Positions 55,801 through 63,278 of a DNA stretch of 64,000 bases are shown here, piece after piece. Within the stretch, counting starts at the first letter, position 1, and every line of letters starts with the position of its first letter. Location of the stretch: assembly GCA_028023455.1 (NCBI GenBank), contig JAQFVV010006342.1, positions 2,873,001 to 2,937,000 of the forward strand, read 5' to 3'. The DNA is from Epiperipatus broadwayi (Eukaryota; Onychophora; Udeonychophora; Euonychophora; Peripatidae). The notes under the pieces are model-generated. The model saw only the letters and a program-made list of their open reading frames with translations. It was not told where the DNA came from and searched no databases. The position numbers and the translations under genes were made by a program.

Positions 55801-58800
55801 AAAAGATTTTTAGTGAGAAAATTACATGGCAGAAGAGAAATTGGATAAATATATACTCAGAAATAAAGGAGTTATGATAAATATGTTGGAAGGATTTATA
55901 AAGAGTAAGAAATATATTGTACATTTTTCTGTAGAATAGAAATTTTTTTAGGAATGATTTTCTTTTTAAAAATATTTTATTTTTGTGCAGCATGTCAAAA
56001 TTTTTTTAAATCTTCAGCTAATAAGTAAGGATTTCCAGCTAATGCTGGCCAAGATTTTACCACATAATAATAATAAACAGCTGTTTAAAAATGAATGGCC
56101 ATTCCAAATCCAAAAGAAAAAAGGAAAAGAGAGAGAGAGAGAGAAAATAATTTTAAAAATGAGTTTGATTATACAAATCAATCTGTGAACCATAAATACA
56201 TCCACATACAAAACATGCTGATCCATTTTTCTATTTAATACTTCAACACCATGTCTAATTATAGTTCTCCATACTTCCCAATGGAAACAAGCGATATTAC
56301 ATTTCTGTAGAATATCTTTGAGATAATCCTTATAACTTAAATGGGTCTACTTCTCTTACAAAACCGAATGTCTTCCATTGTTCATTTGTTTTACATTTTC
56401 AATCTAACAAAAGTATGCTTTTACAATAGTGAACCCAATAAGTATCACATCCAGCAAGCTGAAGAACATATTGATTGGTTTTATGATTTAATGTAGCATC
56501 CTTAAGTGAAACCTTTCTAATGCCTTTATTTTGTGTCATTCAAGTTTCACATCCATACAATAAATTAGATAAAAGAACGGTTTTATATGTAGCTAACCTA
56601 GTTGCAATGGTTACTTCCCTATGGTGAAATATTCTATCTTTTAACTTGTTAAAAACAGTAGTAGCATATTGGAGTCCTTTGTTGAATCTCAATATCTAAA
56701 TCCACCTTTCTACTTACAAAACTACTAAAATATTTAAACTGGTTTACATTCCCAAGTTAATAATCACTCAAGCTGAAAGTTAAGTTGTTGTTTTTTTTTA
56801 TTACTTAGTATCAAATATTTTTTTTTTGCTTGTAATAAAAACAATTTGAAAATTCTTAATAATATATCTGAAGATATTAACAGAATATATATAATACAAT
56901 AAATATTAATCCAAAGCTAATGCCCATTAAGAAGATAATCATTTCCAAAGTATATTCCAAACTAAATTTGATATGGAAATATATTTTCAACATTAAAGTT
57001 CTTCTGATATCAATATTTTTAATTGTTCATTGGATTGATTCTCAATATAATGAATTCTATTTCAGTAGACTTTTGTATATGGAAACAGTTAATAATGTTG
57101 GATTATATGGTACTTCATCTTTTTACAGTTAAAATCTTGTTAGATATAGTAGAAAGTCCATTTATTATCTTGGGATAGAAAATAATGATCTTACACTCAA
57201 TGGGTACCAAATTCACGATGTAAACAAAGATACTATGCATCCACATATCAGTGACATTAATATTGAATATTCTTCAATGCTATGAAAGATATTTTCACGC
57301 CAGTGGTCTAAAAGAATAATCCATAATGGAAATTTCCAAAATAAAACCATTAATTTTTGATTTGGGGATCAAATTAGATACTGAATAAACTTGACATTCT
57401 ATTTATTCTTTCTCTGTATTGATTTTCTTCTATCTAACTTTATCACACAGATATTTCAAGACTTACTGTATAACTATGCTTGCCTCCTTATATTTCTCAT
57501 ATTTAAATGTAAACAGTGCAATAGATGTGATTTTTTTTTTTTAGCCCAATACTTTTCATAAACTTAGTTTCATTCTGGACTATTTATATAAAAATTATTC
57601 AATCATAAATCACTTCAAGAGCAAGTCCATAATTTCTTTATCATAGTTTTCAGTGAATCAACTTCAAGTATGACCTTAAAAAAGATATAGTATTACTTAA
57701 CACATATGATTGAAGCAGCACATTACTGTTATTATTAGGCCATTAACTATGTGACTCTTCCTGTTAATATTGAGAATAATTTCAATTTTTTCTAATATGA
57801 AAACTTGTTACTTCCCTCAAAAGTATGATATGAAGAAACTATCTGAGAACTGATAATGAAAATAGTAAACCAATTAGAAAGAACAATCCAGAAGAATTGT
57901 TGATTTCTAATGTGAAGTCTAGATCCACTCATTGCAAGAACTACAGTACTTTGTATAAATTGCTTGAATTCAAATTTATAAGATAATTAAAGTTTTTAAC
58001 ATCTATTTCATAGTCAGATTCAGTACTAATTCAAACATTCTTAAATGTTTATGAGAAGCATGGTCCTGCATCCATTACAATAATACCAAGCCAGTCGTAG
58101 AACTGATGCTTCTAATTAATCTGACCATCATTACAGGTCCAATAGTTTTCGTATGGTTATTCATATTTTCCTAAAATAGTTCTAAATATGATTTATATAT
58201 TAAACTATTTGTAAATTCATTAAACATCTTCTAAAGATATATTATTTTTAGATCACCTGATTTTGTATATATATATTGTTGAACTTTAATGTTACCACCC
58301 AAAATTTTCTTAGCCAGCTTATCCAATTACCTAACCTCCTTTCACCATAAATCTATCTAAACAATTCCCTTCCTATGTTGCAAACACATTTTAAATTTTA
58401 TATCAGCCTTCTTGATTGACATTATTTGATGTACAATTAATTCAAAACATAATTAGTGAAATTCTTATTATCCTTGCATTACATCACTTTTGCAAAACTA
58501 TGTAAATAGATATCAAAATAATTGTCTTACTATAAAGATTACAAAAAAATTACGTATTTAAGCAATCTGGCTTACTTAATTGCAAATATATTTCCTCATC
58601 TACATCAAACAAGTAATTAATATATAAAATTTTTTGCAAACAATAGGGCAAATTAATTGAACCAGAAAATAAAATAAATAGCCAAATCTCCCAATTCTAC
58701 AAATTATCATTCAGAAAGTATTTTTGCTTTTAGGTGAAAATATTCTGATTGGTGTTCTAGTAGACCGAGTGTTAATAAATTTTAACTTCCAAATTAACTG

Positions 58801-61800
58801 TCTAGAATATTCTGAGGCAACTAATTTTTCTTCAAATGTGACAGGAATCTTTTATACAAAGAAATAATTGAATTTACGCTTAACTTTATCATATTCAAAC
58901 ATTTCTATTTTATATCCTAAACCAGCTTTAGCCAATCTGATTCTGCTTTTACTCAAAAACTTTCATCCACTCATATTTGAAGATATATATGTGAAAATTA
59001 TTACTAATTGCATTTCTTTTGAAGCAAAGTTCTGTTCTTGGCCCAACTATGCTTGGTTGGATGTCATATGACTTTTGATCCACTGTGAATCAAATAGGTA
59101 ACTGACAAACAATGAGAAAGTTATTCTAGTGATCCAAGTCACTGACAGAATCATTTTATTTTCACTTGCCATTATGATCTTTAACATAATATTTGATCAT
59201 CTAAATATTACTTGCTGCATTATTAACCATATTGATTAACATTTCTAGTAATATCACCAATTTTCATAAATAGTATAGATATATTCATAGATCCTCATTG
59301 TCCTCTGTTCTATTTGTAGTCTATGTAGATTTTTTCCATATTTGTGACTTCACTGGAAGTTTCTTTACCATTATTTTCTGAGATTCTGATCAAAATTCTT
59401 GGAATTTTTCTTTTGCTTTTTTGATATAATTAATTTCACAATCTCTATTTTATGTAGCCACATATTAACTATTTAAATAGAAACTTACTTCATATGTTTG
59501 ATGTGATTTCATATGATCTTCTGAGCATAATAGAAACATATGTCTTGCATATATAAACATTGCCATATATAAAATCATAAATTTTTAGAAAATTCTACAG
59601 AGGACATATATAAACTAATGTTAATCAATTACTTATTCATGTGGCATTTAATTAATTAATATATAGATATATAACTTATAAACGGTGTAATATGTTTTTA
59701 ATTAACTCCTCTATTTCCAACCAGACACTGACAAATATAAATAAAGTCATTGTAAGCTTTTGATTTATAATTCAAATTCAGTTGTATCTTGAAGATTTTT
59801 TTATTTAGCTAAGGATTTCTCTAGCAAGTTTAAAGCTTTTTCAGAAAGTGAAGCAATTTAATTACTTACCCATTGTTGGCCAGTACTTGGATATCTAGTT
59901 ATTTTTAATTGAAGATCTAGTCAATGATCAAATGAGTATTGCCGACTGACTGTAGAGACTGCTATTTAATGTAGTCTTCATTACTAACGAAGGAAGCATC
60001 ACACACACATTGAGCCAATCTCTGAAAACTGGCTCTTAGGCAGATAGTTGGTATATGATTTAAAAGAATTTCCAAAGTAAGGGTCCAAAAGATTTTATCT
60101 AAATTTATAAATATTGCTTTCTATATAATAAAATATTAAAATAGCAGACCATATGAACTAAAATTCATTCTTATCACATGATTGCTGCAAACATCATTCT
60201 TGGTAGTACATAATATATATGTTGATTCAAAAATTTTCACAGGTTATAGATATAAATGATGTATTTTGGAGCTTCATACATTGGTTTATTCATTATCAAA
60301 GTCGTACATGAATGAACCAAAAAAATAATTCACTTATATATATATATGTCATATTATTATTACTATTTGCTTTTTCACTACACGGAATATCCCGCAAATA
60401 GTAATAATAATATGACATCTTTTATCCGTGAAAATATTAGAATTAATACATATATATATATATATTTACAGCAAATGATTTTGACAGATTGCACTTTTGG
60501 CAATATGTACGTGCATATAAAAGCTTGTAAATGAGAAGTGAGCTTGTAAAAATCTTTATTATTATAAGATAAAATTAACAAGTTTATTTGAAAAGATTGA
60601 AAATGTTAGCATTTAATAATATGAAAATATTTTCTGATAAAACTATAAAGTTTAATTTTATGTGAATTAAAAAAAATAAAGTTTTTTTTTTTTTTGTAAA
60701 TTTATCAAAAATTTATATTTGTTTGAATGTTTTTATATATATTTCCAAAAATTAATATCAGTCTTAATTTTAAATATTTTTAATATTACTTATTGTAATA
60801 ATATATATTTATATACTTTTATATACGTGAATACTCTGCATATTTTGAATGGATTATTTTTATAGTAAATAAAGTAAAACAAACTTTCTAGAAGTGGAAA
60901 AATTAAAACTGTGTTTTCAATCTCATGTAGTTGTTATTTTAATAGTATATAATATTAAGCTACTGTTATGAATGTTACTATATTCAACTTCAGAAATTAT
61001 TTTAAGTAAAATAGCTTTAATTTTAAAACTTTGTGTATCTATCTGCCTGTAAAATATAAATGTTTTTATTCGTTCAGTTTTGTCAAATAATCCATGAGAC
61101 ATTATAATTTTTTTTTTAAAAAAATTATACTAAAAGAATACTGTTTTTCATTGTTTATCATATTTATTCAGATATTGATATTATATTTATCATTATCAAC
61201 AATCCTAAGTATTCGTAACAAGGTTGTTTAAAGTTTTTCAGCTTTTCCATATTAAGATGTATCTAACTGATTGGTTATTTTTTATAACTCAGGCAATGAA
61301 GATCTGTCATGTTCAGGACAATTACATTCTGAAGAGATGATGTCTACAGAAAATCTATCTAGTGAAGAGAAGTCTTTCCTTAGGAAAAACAGGCTGCATG
61401 CCCCTAAAGACAGTGAGTAATTGCTTTGCAAAATAATACTACCTCTAGAACTAGAAGAATCCTCATATTAAGAATTATCTTTATTTTTTCTGGAACAATA
61501 ATTTAATAAATGGTTTAATTTTATAATTTTTTTTTTTTAATTTTCATTATATATATTTTTTTCTTTCATAATTTTTGATCTAACATGGATTTAGTATTCG
61601 ATTTTTCAAATGAAAATGCATGTGATAAAAATGTATGCAAAAATTATAATAAATTTAAATTTACTTCGTAACTGCTCCGTTTTTCTGACATTATTATGCT
61701 GAAAAAGATGTTCAACAGTAAAAAATAAAATTATTTAATTGATCCTTTTCTTAAGAGGAACTCTTCAAGTTTGTAAATAGGTAAATAAAAATTGAGTTTT

Positions 61801-62754
61801 AATAATATGATTTCATTAGAATCAATCCTGAAGTGAAGAAAGTATTGCTAATTTTTTTTTCCAAAGAAAATGTATATACATGGAGAGAGTATGAAATTAT
61901 TTTAATAAACAATTGAGATTATTTAATGATTTTCAAGTATTTCTTCCATTCAAAAATACTATGGAATAAGATAGTTGGATGAGAATGTTAAAAAAAAAAA
62001 AATTCCAAACATGAATTAGCTTTGATAGTTATATAACTTGTAGCTTAGTTCTACCATTAGTAAAATTAAATTGAATAGTGTTATTACGCAATTATTTTTT
62101 AAACTATGAAAAATAATATATTTGATCATTCAGAGATTAACTTCTACTTTCTTAAAAAGATATTTCACAATATCTAATAGTGATTATCTCCAATTAATGT
62201 AATTTTGTTATCAAAACAGGCAAAACTCTCCATACAGTAGTGCCACTCAGTGCTGTTATGGGCAGGCGTGGGAAATGGTGGTTATGCGATGTTTGGTGGT
62301 TTAATGTAATTTTGCTGTCACAATTTTGATATATATCTATAACATAAATTATAGTGCTCAAATCAAGAACAATACCAATAATTTATTAGATTTTTATATA
62401 TTACATTTTTTTAGTTAGAAGCCCATAATTTTTTCCACTCTTCTAACAATTAAATAGAAATTAAAACATTTAATTTACTATTCATTGATCAGTTCTGAGG
62501 TTGACAAATAAGATATTAACACATTACCCAGTAATCTCTGCAGATGTGTCACTTGGCAATTGCAATTTGCACTTATCTGTAACTCGTAATGTTTTTCATT
62601 TCAAGAAAATAAACTTCTAAACTAAAAAATGATAACAACAACTAACTCATACTGTGGAATATTGTGTTATCATCTTAATTAATGAAAAGCTCTAACTATT
62701 CTATAATTTGTAATATATATATATTTTGCAGGAAGTTTTCAATCACTTATTTGA
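16800..62754 (+). CDS. Class I Rab11 family-interacting protein gene, partial, spliced (overview)
   Basis: Class I Rab11-FIPs are recycling-endosome adaptors: an N-terminal C2 domain binds membrane lipids, a long Ser-rich linker follows, and a C-terminal coiled coil binds Rab11. Seven exons were found by reading family-like text next to splice sites. Together they give most of the C2 domain (exons 2-5), then a basic Ser-rich linker (exons 5-8). Intron phases agree at every junction (1, 2, 2, 0, 0, 1), which random matches would not do. Exon numbers assume a single coding exon upstream. That exon, carrying the start codon and first C2 strand, and the Rab11-binding coiled coil were not found. 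The gene spans at least 44.6 kb with introns of 2.0 to 14.6 kb, all loaded with repeats. A class I FIP is favoured over class II because a C2 domain is present and no EF hands are seen. The orthologue (FIP1, FIP2 or FIP5) is not decided, since invertebrates usually have one class I gene. Confidence 0.9.
17037..17168. repeat. Dispersed fragment of the 1122-1800 tandem repeat
   Basis: Shares GCATATTAACTTATTG-AGAAATAT, a TGATATATATAAA stretch and the TCAAATCGATTTAAA landmark, in the same order and orientation as the units near the left edge. Confidence 0.6.
18480..21125 (-). mobile_element. Solo LTR (2646 bp) of a long-LTR Gypsy family, diverged subfamily
   Basis: A block of distinctly higher GC than its surroundings, starting TGTAACAGTC and ending GACCCTACTGTTTCA, that is TG...CA. 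It is flanked by GTAT on both sides (18476-18479 and 21126-21129), a 4-bp target duplication as made by Ty3/Gypsy integrases. Read on the minus strand it begins TGAAACAGTAGGGTCTG and ends GACTGTTACA, matching the ends of the LTRs at 29557 (TGAAGCAGTCGGATCTG, ending GACTGGTACA) and 37898. GGGTTTGAATTC near the end is shared too, but most of the interior has diverged. No internal retroelement sequence remains, as expected after LTR-LTR recombination. Confidence 0.75.
21340..21596. repeat. MITE-like foldback element, family A, copy 2
   Basis: Same ends and centre as the copy at 1849-2114: AAATATTTTATAGTAAATG at the left and CATTTACTATAAATATTT at the right, with AAATTAATTAACTCCATTCC in the middle. 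Confidence 0.7.
22641..22745 (+). repeat. Possible tRNA-derived (Leu-like) SINE head
   Basis: A GC-richer stretch with AGCGGTTGATGGTCGAAGGC, a possible anticodon stem-loop CAGGAT...ATCCTG around CTAAGAA, and GAGTGCAAACCC in the T-arm position. This resembles a class II (Leu/Ser) tRNA, but the acceptor stem is not evident. It lies directly before the LINE endonuclease fragment and could instead be part of its leader. Confidence 0.25.
22767..23057 (+). pseudogene. LINE endonuclease fragment (APE-like, 'craniofacial development protein 2-like' family)
   Basis: One open frame reads VRTTADHFQVKENLQELEKE, then TKWDNIGFSVRRKDEEI, and GSTSGVGFIINKKWKNNIVE with DGVSDRVARLVLQLNSRYQM. This is the N-terminal half of the apurinic-type endonuclease of RTE/CR1-like non-LTR retrotransposons, often auto-annotated as craniofacial development protein 2. 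Family members read GLSEVRR at the metal-binding glutamate; here it reads GFSVRRK, so that Glu codon appears deleted. The homology stops abruptly at RYQM, where family B sequence begins (ATAAAATCCCCATCTAG). No reverse transcriptase follows, so it is a dead fragment. Confidence 0.85.
23058..24330. repeat. Nested cluster of family B inverted repeats
   Basis: At least three copies of the same modules lie here in both orientations. The core (ATAAAATCCCCATCTAGTGC, ATCCCCAGACTAG, CTTCGTCAGTGAG, CTGAGAGCACTGCACCTAG) occurs forward at 23058-23180 and 23515-23640 and reversed at 23880-24010. The terminal modules (AACATCACATGATCACCATT, CTGTTATTAAAA-AGGCAAAA) occur near 23390, 23670-23720 and 24060-24150. 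Outer flanking words (CTATCCTATTAGGCAGGATT, GAGTCTTAAATTGAAAA) are also inverted at the far ends, so the whole 1.27 kb behaves as a large imperfect palindrome. No protein-coding frame. Confidence 0.85.
23309..23803. mobile_element. Best-preserved family B unit, ~140-bp terminal inverted repeats
   Basis: The left arm (about 23309-23455) and right arm (about 23663-23803) pair over roughly 140 nt. Paired words include CCTATTAG-CAGGATTAGTTTT, CAATAAACAT-A-ATGATCACC and TAACT-TTATTAAAA-AGGCAAAA. The ~200-nt interior carries the core module. It is a non-autonomous DNA-element or foldback structure. Superfamily unassigned because no clean target duplication was found. Confidence 0.6.
26798..26900 (+). 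CDS. Rab11-FIP exon 3 (C2 domain core)
   Basis: Acceptor TTTTTTTATAG and donor GTTAGT frame a 103-nt exon. It reads GTNDTFVTIQLGKDKYQTST followed by IEKSNSPEWNEQCD. The GTNDxF, LGKxKxxTS and PEWxEEC-like blocks are hallmark C2 strands of class I FIPs. Entry is phase 1 (GGA glycine split with exon 2) and exit phase 2 (ATG methionine split with exon 4). The Asp pairs that bind calcium in classical C2 domains are not obvious, as expected for this family, whose C2 binds phosphatidic acid and PIP3 without calcium. Confidence 0.92.
27545..29271 (+). pseudogene. Ty3/Gypsy pol fragment: RNase H and integrase, frameshifted
   Basis: A 5'-truncated pol reading frame of a Gypsy LTR retrotransposon. Visible in order: the end of the RT region (ENFIRAVMLHHPDF); RNase H with its acidic residues in QTDSSKQGLGAVLF, TTEQETLA and IITDHRCLEF; the CPGPENVVADILSR tether; the integrase zinc finger (HIHQIIGHYG ... 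CDVCAATK); and the DDE core with D in IDHYGP, D in LSDHGSAF and E in NPCERVM. A GPY-type ending follows (FPLYSGPYEI), with no chromodomain. Gag, protease and the RT palm are missing. Two frame breaks are visible, one near 27664-27676 in an A/G run and one near 28697-28712 in an A-rich run just before the DDE glutamate, so it cannot encode an active product. Stop at 29269-29271. Confidence 0.92.
29543..29556 (+). promoter_or_regulatory. Polypurine tract of the Gypsy element
   Basis: GAAGTGAAAAGAAA, purine except for one T, lies immediately before the TG that starts the LTR, which is where plus-strand primer tracts sit. The 271 nt between pol and the tract show no env-like frame. Confidence 0.6.
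29557..32188 (+). mobile_element. 3' LTR (2632 bp) of the truncated Gypsy element
   Basis: It begins TGAAGCAGTCGGATCTG right after the polypurine tract and ends TTTCGACTGGTACA, i.e. TG...CA. Almost its whole length is repeated in reverse orientation at 37898-40501: for example CCGATGCAATGGGGCTTTAT, GCGTGGATTGTGCGTATATA, TTCGACTCGATGAT and CACTGTGCCGTCGATTT recur in matching order. At 2.6 kb it is unusually long for a Gypsy LTR. It contains a stem TTCGACTCGATGAT / ATCATCGAGTCGAA at about 30742-30861. No LTR lies on the 5' side of the pol fragment, so the element lost its 5' half. Confidence 0.85.
32250..32620 (+). repeat. Short local direct duplications
   Basis: ATGCTCCACAAACCTGGAAT occurs twice about 70 nt apart, each time followed by TGC-GATATT. 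Then CTTCTTCTCAT-AT-TGAACTAAAA occurs twice about 65 nt apart. This is a tandem array of ~65-75-nt units, diverged, just outside the 3' LTR. Confidence 0.6.
32690..32960. repeat. GC-richer block, unidentified
   Basis: Composition rises sharply (for example CTAGTGGCGCTGTTTGGGAA and CCTCTGATGAGTAGGAT, with a small ATCCT/AGGAT hairpin). No open frame, splice context or other copy in this window. It is probably a fragment of a repeat family not otherwise represented. Confidence 0.35.
35688..35795. repeat. Degenerate family B core fragment
   Basis: GATCCCAAAGATAC, AGATTCAGGTCCAATCTCCT, CACTGACAAAGGTTATAAG and AGGAACTAATCTGGAAATAT follow the reversed core module seen at 23880-23970, with many substitutions. 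Confidence 0.5.
35998..36129 (+). CDS. Rab11-FIP exon 4 (C2 domain, C-terminal strands)
   Basis: The exon is 132 nt after acceptor ATTTAAG, with donor GTAAGT. It continues the C2 fold with LIPDMNSSVMLTVQHKNFLG and then IDEFLGQLTLPLNEFDIYDR. The H-x-NFLG-xDEFLGQ segment is the most recognisable C2 block of class I FIPs, and the EFDIYDRPRNK ending precedes the conserved WF/WY of the next exon. Phase 2 in and phase 2 out, so skipping keeps the frame but deletes two or three C2 strands. It lies between two 2.6-kb LTRs in opposite orientation (29557-32188 and 37898-40501), which may affect its splicing. Confidence 0.94.
36463..36632. repeat. Small foldback MITE, ~55-bp arms
   Basis: The left arm AATGTTAAGTGAAATTCAAA ... 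GCTAGAATGTTT pairs with the right arm AAACATTCTATCATTGG ... TTTGAGTTTCACTTAGCATT. The loop holds CTATAGGTAGCGCTGTCG. A half copy (CACATAGTGCTACTGAAACA, TTATAGCATTGGTTTGTATT) lies at 36845-36895, so it belongs to a family. Confidence 0.65.
37898..40501 (-). mobile_element. Solo LTR (2604 bp), same Gypsy family, reverse orientation
   Basis: Begins TGTACCGGTCGAAAACC and ends ATCCGACTGCTTCA (TG...CA), flanked by ATAT on both sides (37894-37897, 40502-40505), consistent with a 4-bp duplication although low-complexity. It is the reverse complement of the LTR at 29557-32188 over its whole length with moderate divergence and small indels. No pol or gag flanks it, so it is a recombined solo LTR. With the other LTR it brackets Rab11-FIP exon 4. 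Confidence 0.88.
43745..44243. repeat. Diverged family B copy with flanking direct repeat
   Basis: Contains CACATGAGACCACCACATCA, CATTTAGTGCAAGTCATAGT, TTCAAAATCCCTATCTAGTA and, reversed, CACTGATGAAAGCCATAAGC and GGCACTAGATAGGGATTTTG, so two half cores face each other. ATGATGCAAGGTTC before it and ATGATACAAGGTTC after it form a 14-nt imperfect direct repeat that may be a target duplication. Confidence 0.65.
44321..44432. repeat. Perfect 55-bp inverted repeat with 2-nt loop
   Basis: The left arm (44321-44375, starting AATGTTTTATAAAGAGCTCG and ending GCAGAATATCCT) is matched base for base by the right arm (44378-44432); the loop is CA. A perfect cruciform-capable palindrome in decayed surroundings points to a recent origin. 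It lies 128 nt before the Penelope fragment. Confidence 0.92.
44560..45003 (+). pseudogene. Penelope-like retroelement GIY-YIG endonuclease fragment
   Basis: One frame reads NNSKDKLEKNSMSNVIYRIF, then CGCNLSYVGESRGYMEKRIK, later YDHDRNCNFKFDFDIKKIKI, and after an in-frame TAA (44884-44886) continues ERHNEKRKIKEAVFISRYKN and INRESAIVRINELWDI to a natural-looking stop. IYR...YVG is the GIY-YIG signature, and the fixed spacing to the NFDFD-like and INRE-like blocks is typical of Penelope C-termini. The reverse transcriptase is absent. The sequence is AT-drifted but the frame has only one stop, so decay is modest. The following GTGTTTCCGGTTAGTAATAG and CATTTTGAAATTTGAGTTGA look like a retained 3' untranslated region. 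Confidence 0.85.
45960..46345. repeat. GC-richer unidentified block ending in (GA)n
   Basis: Composition changes abruptly to about half GC (for example GGCCCTTCAAGCAGAGGACA and CCCATTTTATCTGCTGGATT), ending in a GA microsatellite near 46313-46331. The minus strand has GGGCTTGAATCCAGCAG, weakly B-box-like, so a SINE is possible. No frame longer than about 30 codons looks coding. Confidence 0.35.
47270..49450 (+). pseudogene. Decayed non-LTR retrotransposon (endonuclease plus reverse transcriptase)
   Basis: Retained text across shifting frames gives the order of a Jockey/CR1-like LINE. The endonuclease shows SDFNAYY near 47276, FNNIDSRHSLWSLS and DDCHHPAIEFDLF near 47500. The reverse transcriptase shows WKIAKG with IPKSKSHGIKNYR-like text near 48250-48320, IGKVFEKCVYNKV near 48340, YFDLNKAF near 48490 and TGVSQGSI-GSLL near 48655-48690. 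A C-terminal stretch with LSYKLCGLK and LNYLDYEELHDINSLH lies near 49120-49240. Many stops and frameshifts; not functional. The 5' boundary is uncertain. It lies in sense orientation within intron 4. Confidence 0.8.
50731..51076 (+). CDS. Rab11-FIP exon 5 (end of C2, duplicated linker motif)
   Basis: This 346-nt exon is the longest found. Its acceptor is a long T tract ending TTTTTTAAG and its donor is GTTTAT, weak after GT. The first base completes a Lys codon, then WFPLHAKPGK closes the C2 domain in the typical class I way. Two tandem 23-residue units follow (50759-50827 and 50828-50896), each with EKDQKN-x-GELEVRTT, 18 of 23 residues identical; the family normally has one RGELEV-like segment. 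The rest is basic and Ser-rich (SDSCTNLSKKYKRTSSLKS, then QKMRLPRSLSFKDSKVD), a plausible phosphorylation-rich linker. Exit is phase 0. An in-frame read-through ORF continues only to 51106, consistent with an intron. Confidence 0.92.
53125..53196 (+). CDS. Rab11-FIP exon 6 (linker)
   Basis: A 72-nt exon, phase 0 at both ends, between acceptor ATTCAAG and donor GTAAGT. It encodes NGEINMEFRPAVSSPTRKED and then NLES. There is no recognisable domain; the SSPTRKED stretch is a proline-directed, Ser/Thr-rich linker. The call rests on consensus splice sites at both ends, correct phase, open reading frame and position between two better exons. The length is divisible by three, so it could be a cassette exon. 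Confidence 0.72.
54040..54181 (+). CDS. Rab11-FIP exon 7 (Ser-rich linker)
   Basis: A 142-nt exon after acceptor TTGATTTTAG, with donor GTAAGT. It reads FALKQPDLLRRSLSDIRGSR and then ITPLKELQEHHLSLPYMEET, ending NNENLSR plus one base. LRRSLSDI is a strong basophilic kinase site of the RRxS type, common in FIP linkers. Phase 0 in, phase 1 out, joining exon 8 through an AGC serine codon. The surrounding intron sequence is AT-rich, so the codon-like composition stands out clearly. Confidence 0.85.
56010..56765 (-). pseudogene. LINE reverse-transcriptase C-terminus, minus strand
   Basis: Read on the minus strand from 56765: VNQFKYFSSFVS, then DLDIEIQQRTP, DRIFHHREVTIATRLATYKT, a LLSNLLYGCET-like stretch, and further on KDILQKCNI and GVEVLNRKMDQHVL-like text. 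This is the end of ORF2 of the RTE/CR1-like family that also supplies the endonuclease fragment at 22767. The last part (CLLLLCGKILASISW) may be the remnant of the C-terminal zinc knuckle, with Cys residues lost. Several frameshifts; a 5'-truncated dead copy, as usual for LINEs. Confidence 0.75.
60347..60417. repeat. Perfect 24-bp inverted repeat with 23-nt loop
   Basis: TGTCATATTATTATTACTAT with four more bases (60347-60370) is matched exactly by 60394-60417. The loop contains ACTACACGGAATATCCC. Probably a small foldback remnant. Confidence 0.75.
61293..61412 (+). CDS. Rab11-FIP exon 8 (acidic Ser-rich linker)
   Basis: A 120-nt exon between acceptor TTTTATAACTCAG and donor GTGAGT. It encodes NEDLSCSGQLHSEEMMSTEN and then LSSEEKSFLRKNRLHAPKD. 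Entry and exit are both phase 1, in agreement with exon 7. The segment is acidic and serine-rich with no known domain. It is the last exon that can be placed with good confidence; the family's C-terminal Rab11-binding coiled coil should follow downstream, but no such text is seen before the window ends. Confidence 0.83.
62216..62310. repeat. Family B copy, terminal modules only
   Basis: AAACAGGCAAAACTCTCCAT with ACAGTAGTGCCACTCAGTGC is joined almost directly to GAAATGGTGGTTATGCGATG and TTTGGTGGTTT, a degraded version of the other terminal module. The core is lost. It lies between exon 8 and the possible last exon. Confidence 0.65.
62732..62754 (+). CDS. Possible alternative last coding exon of Rab11-FIP (short isoform)
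   Basis: A strong acceptor (T-rich tract, TTTTGCAG) is followed, in the phase required by exon 8, by RSFQSLI and then a TGA stop at 62752-62754. A poly(A) signal lies 113 nt beyond, with a T/GT-rich stretch after it. If used, the transcript would encode C2 plus linker but no Rab11-binding domain, so the product could bind membrane but not Rab11. Only seven residues are coded, so the evidence is the coincidence of acceptor, phase, stop, AATAAA and downstream element. A chance arrangement in AT-rich DNA is possible. Confidence 0.4.
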
Positions 62755-62866
62755 AATTACTGAGCATTTGTATCAAGCTGTAATACCTGTGTCCTATTTA
62801 TTTGTAAATGTTTGAATGAAAACCCGTTTTAAAACATATTTGGAACTTTTATAGGACATCAAGTGA

Positions 62867-62872
62867 AATAAA
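62867..62872 (+). promoter_or_regulatory. Candidate poly(A) signal
   Basis: AATAAA is followed within about 10-30 nt by GATTGTTTTTGACTTGTTCC, a GT/T-rich downstream element, so cleavage would fall near 62885. AATAAA is common in this AT-rich DNA; it is listed only because of its position after the possible last exon. Confidence 0.4.
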
Positions 62873-63278
62873 AGATTGTTTTTGACTTGTTCCTTTGTTT
62901 AAAATAACCCCCCCCCCTCTTACTAATAATTTATTATTCTAAAATATTAAATAATTTAATATATATTATCACTATTTTTTTATTTTATTATATACATTAG
63001 AAATATTTGTTTTTTGTTTTAAATATGGCAGTATAGTTAAGAAGAAATAGAATATAACTTCAATATATATATATCAAAATAAATATAAAATTATTCATTT
63101 ATTTGCTTTTGTAATATTTAACACTATTAATTCTCTTCATAAAATAAATTAATGTAATTATTTTTATTATTATTATTTTTAAATAGATTTAGTATTATGC
63201 TCAAGTATTAATGTATTTTGAAATAATTTTTATAAATCTCTTCTTCCTTTTATGTTTGTATATATATTATAACTTTCT

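Larger units (their letters stand above)
51077..61292 (+). other. Introns 5 to 7 of Rab11-FIP (51077-53124, 53197-54039, 54182-61292)
   Basis: All start GT and end AG. Introns 5 and 6 hold only AT-rich sequence. Intron 7 (7.1 kb) contains a minus-strand LINE fragment and a small hairpin. 54.2-56.0 kb and 56.8-60.3 kb show scattered open minus-strand peptides but nothing assignable. Confidence 0.75.

Noticed and set aside
57900-58870. Minus-strand peptides such as WMQDHASHKHLRMF and FEEKLVASEYSRQLIWKL
   Set aside because: The first recalls the QDNAPCH block of Tc1/mariner transposases, but the expected downstream P-x-SPDLNPIE block is absent and no inverted termini were seen.
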